A stretch of DNA of 12,677 nucleotides. It comes from an uncultured Chitinophagaceae bacterium. Lineage in GTDB: Bacteria > Bacteroidota > Bacteroidia > Chitinophagales > Chitinophagaceae. The notes under the pieces are model-generated. The model had not been told where the DNA came from and searched no databases. It saw nothing but the letters and a program-made list of their open reading frames with translations. Positions 11,976 through 12,677 of this stretch are shown here, piece after piece (within the stretch, counting starts at the first letter, position 1; every line of letters begins with the position of its first letter). The position numbers and the translations under genes are program-made. Location: NCBI GenBank assembly GCA_946885665.1, contig CAMPGT010000105.1, positions 1 to 12,677 on the forward strand, written 5' to 3'.

Positions 11976-12677
11976 ATGATGAAAAAACTATTTATACTGC
12001 TCACTGCCGTTGCCTTATTGCCAACCAGCGCCTGGGCGCAGTCGCCTTCCACTAACATTTTTCAGTTCGATCCCGACTCGGCTCCGCGCTGGAGCAGTTT
12101 CGAAAATCCGACAGCCGCAAAGGGCCACGCGGCCATGGAGAACAACGGCGCAAAAGGCCATCCCTCTGATGACCTTGAACCGGGCGAAACGAAAACTTTG
12201 CTGGACGTCAAAGGTGCGGGTATCATCAACCGCATCTGGGTCACCATCATCGACCGGTCGCCGGAAATGCTGCGGTCGCTGAGGTTGGAAATGTTCTGGG
12301 ACAACGCAAAGGAACCTGCCGTTTCTGTGCCGTTCGGCGACTTCTTCGGCATGGGCCTCGGTAAAACCGCAAAATATCACAACGCGCTTTTTGCCAATGC
12401 CGAAGGGCGATCGTTTTTGTCGTTCGTGCCGATGCCCTTCAAAACAGCAGCCCGCATTCAGATCACGAACGAAAGCGGAAAACGCCTGAGTCATCTGTTC
12501 TACGACATCAACTTCCAGCAAAAGAAATGGAACAGCAGCAACCTGTATTTCCACGCCTACTGGCACCGAGACACCGCCACCACGCTATCAGAAGATTTCG
12601 CATTGCTGCCACAGGTAAAAGGCAGGGGCAGATTTCTTGGAACGAATGTTGGCGTGATCGTGAACCAAGCCTATGAG
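11976..12677 (+). CDS. Secreted DUF2961 / GH172 glycosidase, 3' end outside window
   Basis: The first 234 residues of a larger protein; the frame is open to the last base. A signal peptide runs MMKKLF...TSAWA and is probably cleaved before Gln22, so the protein is exported. The DUF2961 pattern follows: a Ser-rich opening RWSSFENP (39-46), a GAGIINRIWVT strand (80-90), RLEMFWDN (103-110), VSVPFGDFFGMGLG (116-129), FLSFVPMPFK (147-156) and LFYDINFQ (174-181). This domain defines glycoside hydrolase family 172, with known activities on difructose anhydride and D-arabinofuranosides. Family members often have 350 or more residues, so more than a third is probably missing here. ATG at 11979 is an equal alternative start. 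Together with the GH88 operon it fits a glycan-using organism, but it is not part of that operon. Confidence 0.85.
   Translation, partial: MMKKLFILLTAVALLPTSAWAQSPSTNIFQFDPDSAPRWSSFENPTAAKGHAAMENNGAKGHPSDDLEPGETKTLLDVKGAGIINRIWVTIIDRSPEMLRSLRLEMFWDNAKEPAVSVPFGDFFGMGLGKTAKYHNALFANAEGRSFLSFVPMPFKTAARIQITNESGKRLSHLFYDINFQQKKWNSSNLYFHAYWHRDTATTLSEDFALLPQVKGRGRFLGTNVGVIVNQAYE

Noticed and set aside
1..12677. CRISPR array, tRNA, rRNA, insertion sequence or phage gene
   Set aside because: No regularly spaced repeats, cloverleaf-like stretch, transposase motif or phage protein was seen on either strand by eye.

Overview
The window looks like a chromosomal stretch from a Bacteroidota bacterium, probably of the Chitinophagaceae type. 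This is inferred from moderate GC content, mostly absent Shine-Dalgarno sequences, two exact matches to the Bacteroidota -7 promoter box (TAnnTTTG), and protein families common there (GH88, GH172, Gfo/Idh/MocA, a Tat-exported nitrilase-like hydrolase). No rRNA, tRNA, CRISPR array, insertion sequence or phage gene was seen. Coding density is high and the longest gene-free gap is about 150 bases.

Region 1 (1-1777, minus strand): a TTG-started MFS transporter resembling the oxalate/formate (OFA) or monocarboxylate group overlaps a GNAT acetyltransferase by 17 bases. The acetyltransferase appears to stop just where a second C-terminal domain normally begins. A further reading frame may start across its stop codon and leave the window.

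Region 2 (1833-2876, plus strand): a Tat-signal carbon-nitrogen hydrolase with Glu, Lys and Cys catalytic positions. It converges on the next operon across an 86-base spacer holding two GC-rich hairpins (a REP-like element) and 7-base tandem repeats.

Region 3 (2963-7192, minus strand): a sugar-catabolic operon in transcription order GH88 glycosidase, TIM-barrel sugar isomerase/epimerase, Gfo/Idh/MocA oxidoreductase, SDR. The first two genes overlap as ATGA, the next gap is 8 bases, and the last is 86 bases. All four products look cytoplasmic. Together they suggest uptake of a small glycoside, followed by cleavage, isomerisation or elimination, and redox steps. Either an unsaturated-uronide route or a 3-keto-glycoside route fits. 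This is the most interesting part of the window.

Region 4 (7193-7340): a divergent control region with one -7 box on each strand and two related GGCC inverted repeats, each next to one promoter.

Region 5 (7341-10725, plus strand): a three-domain multicopper oxidase without a signal peptide, a secreted PI-PLC/GDPD-like phosphodiesterase, and a Bcr/CflA-type drug exporter, with 32- and 14-base gaps. They may be co-transcribed but share no obvious function.

Region 6 (10728-12677): a Cys/Met-metabolism PLP enzyme on the minus strand, convergent with the exporter with only 2 bases between. It is divergent from a secreted DUF2961/GH172 glycosidase that is cut by the window end.
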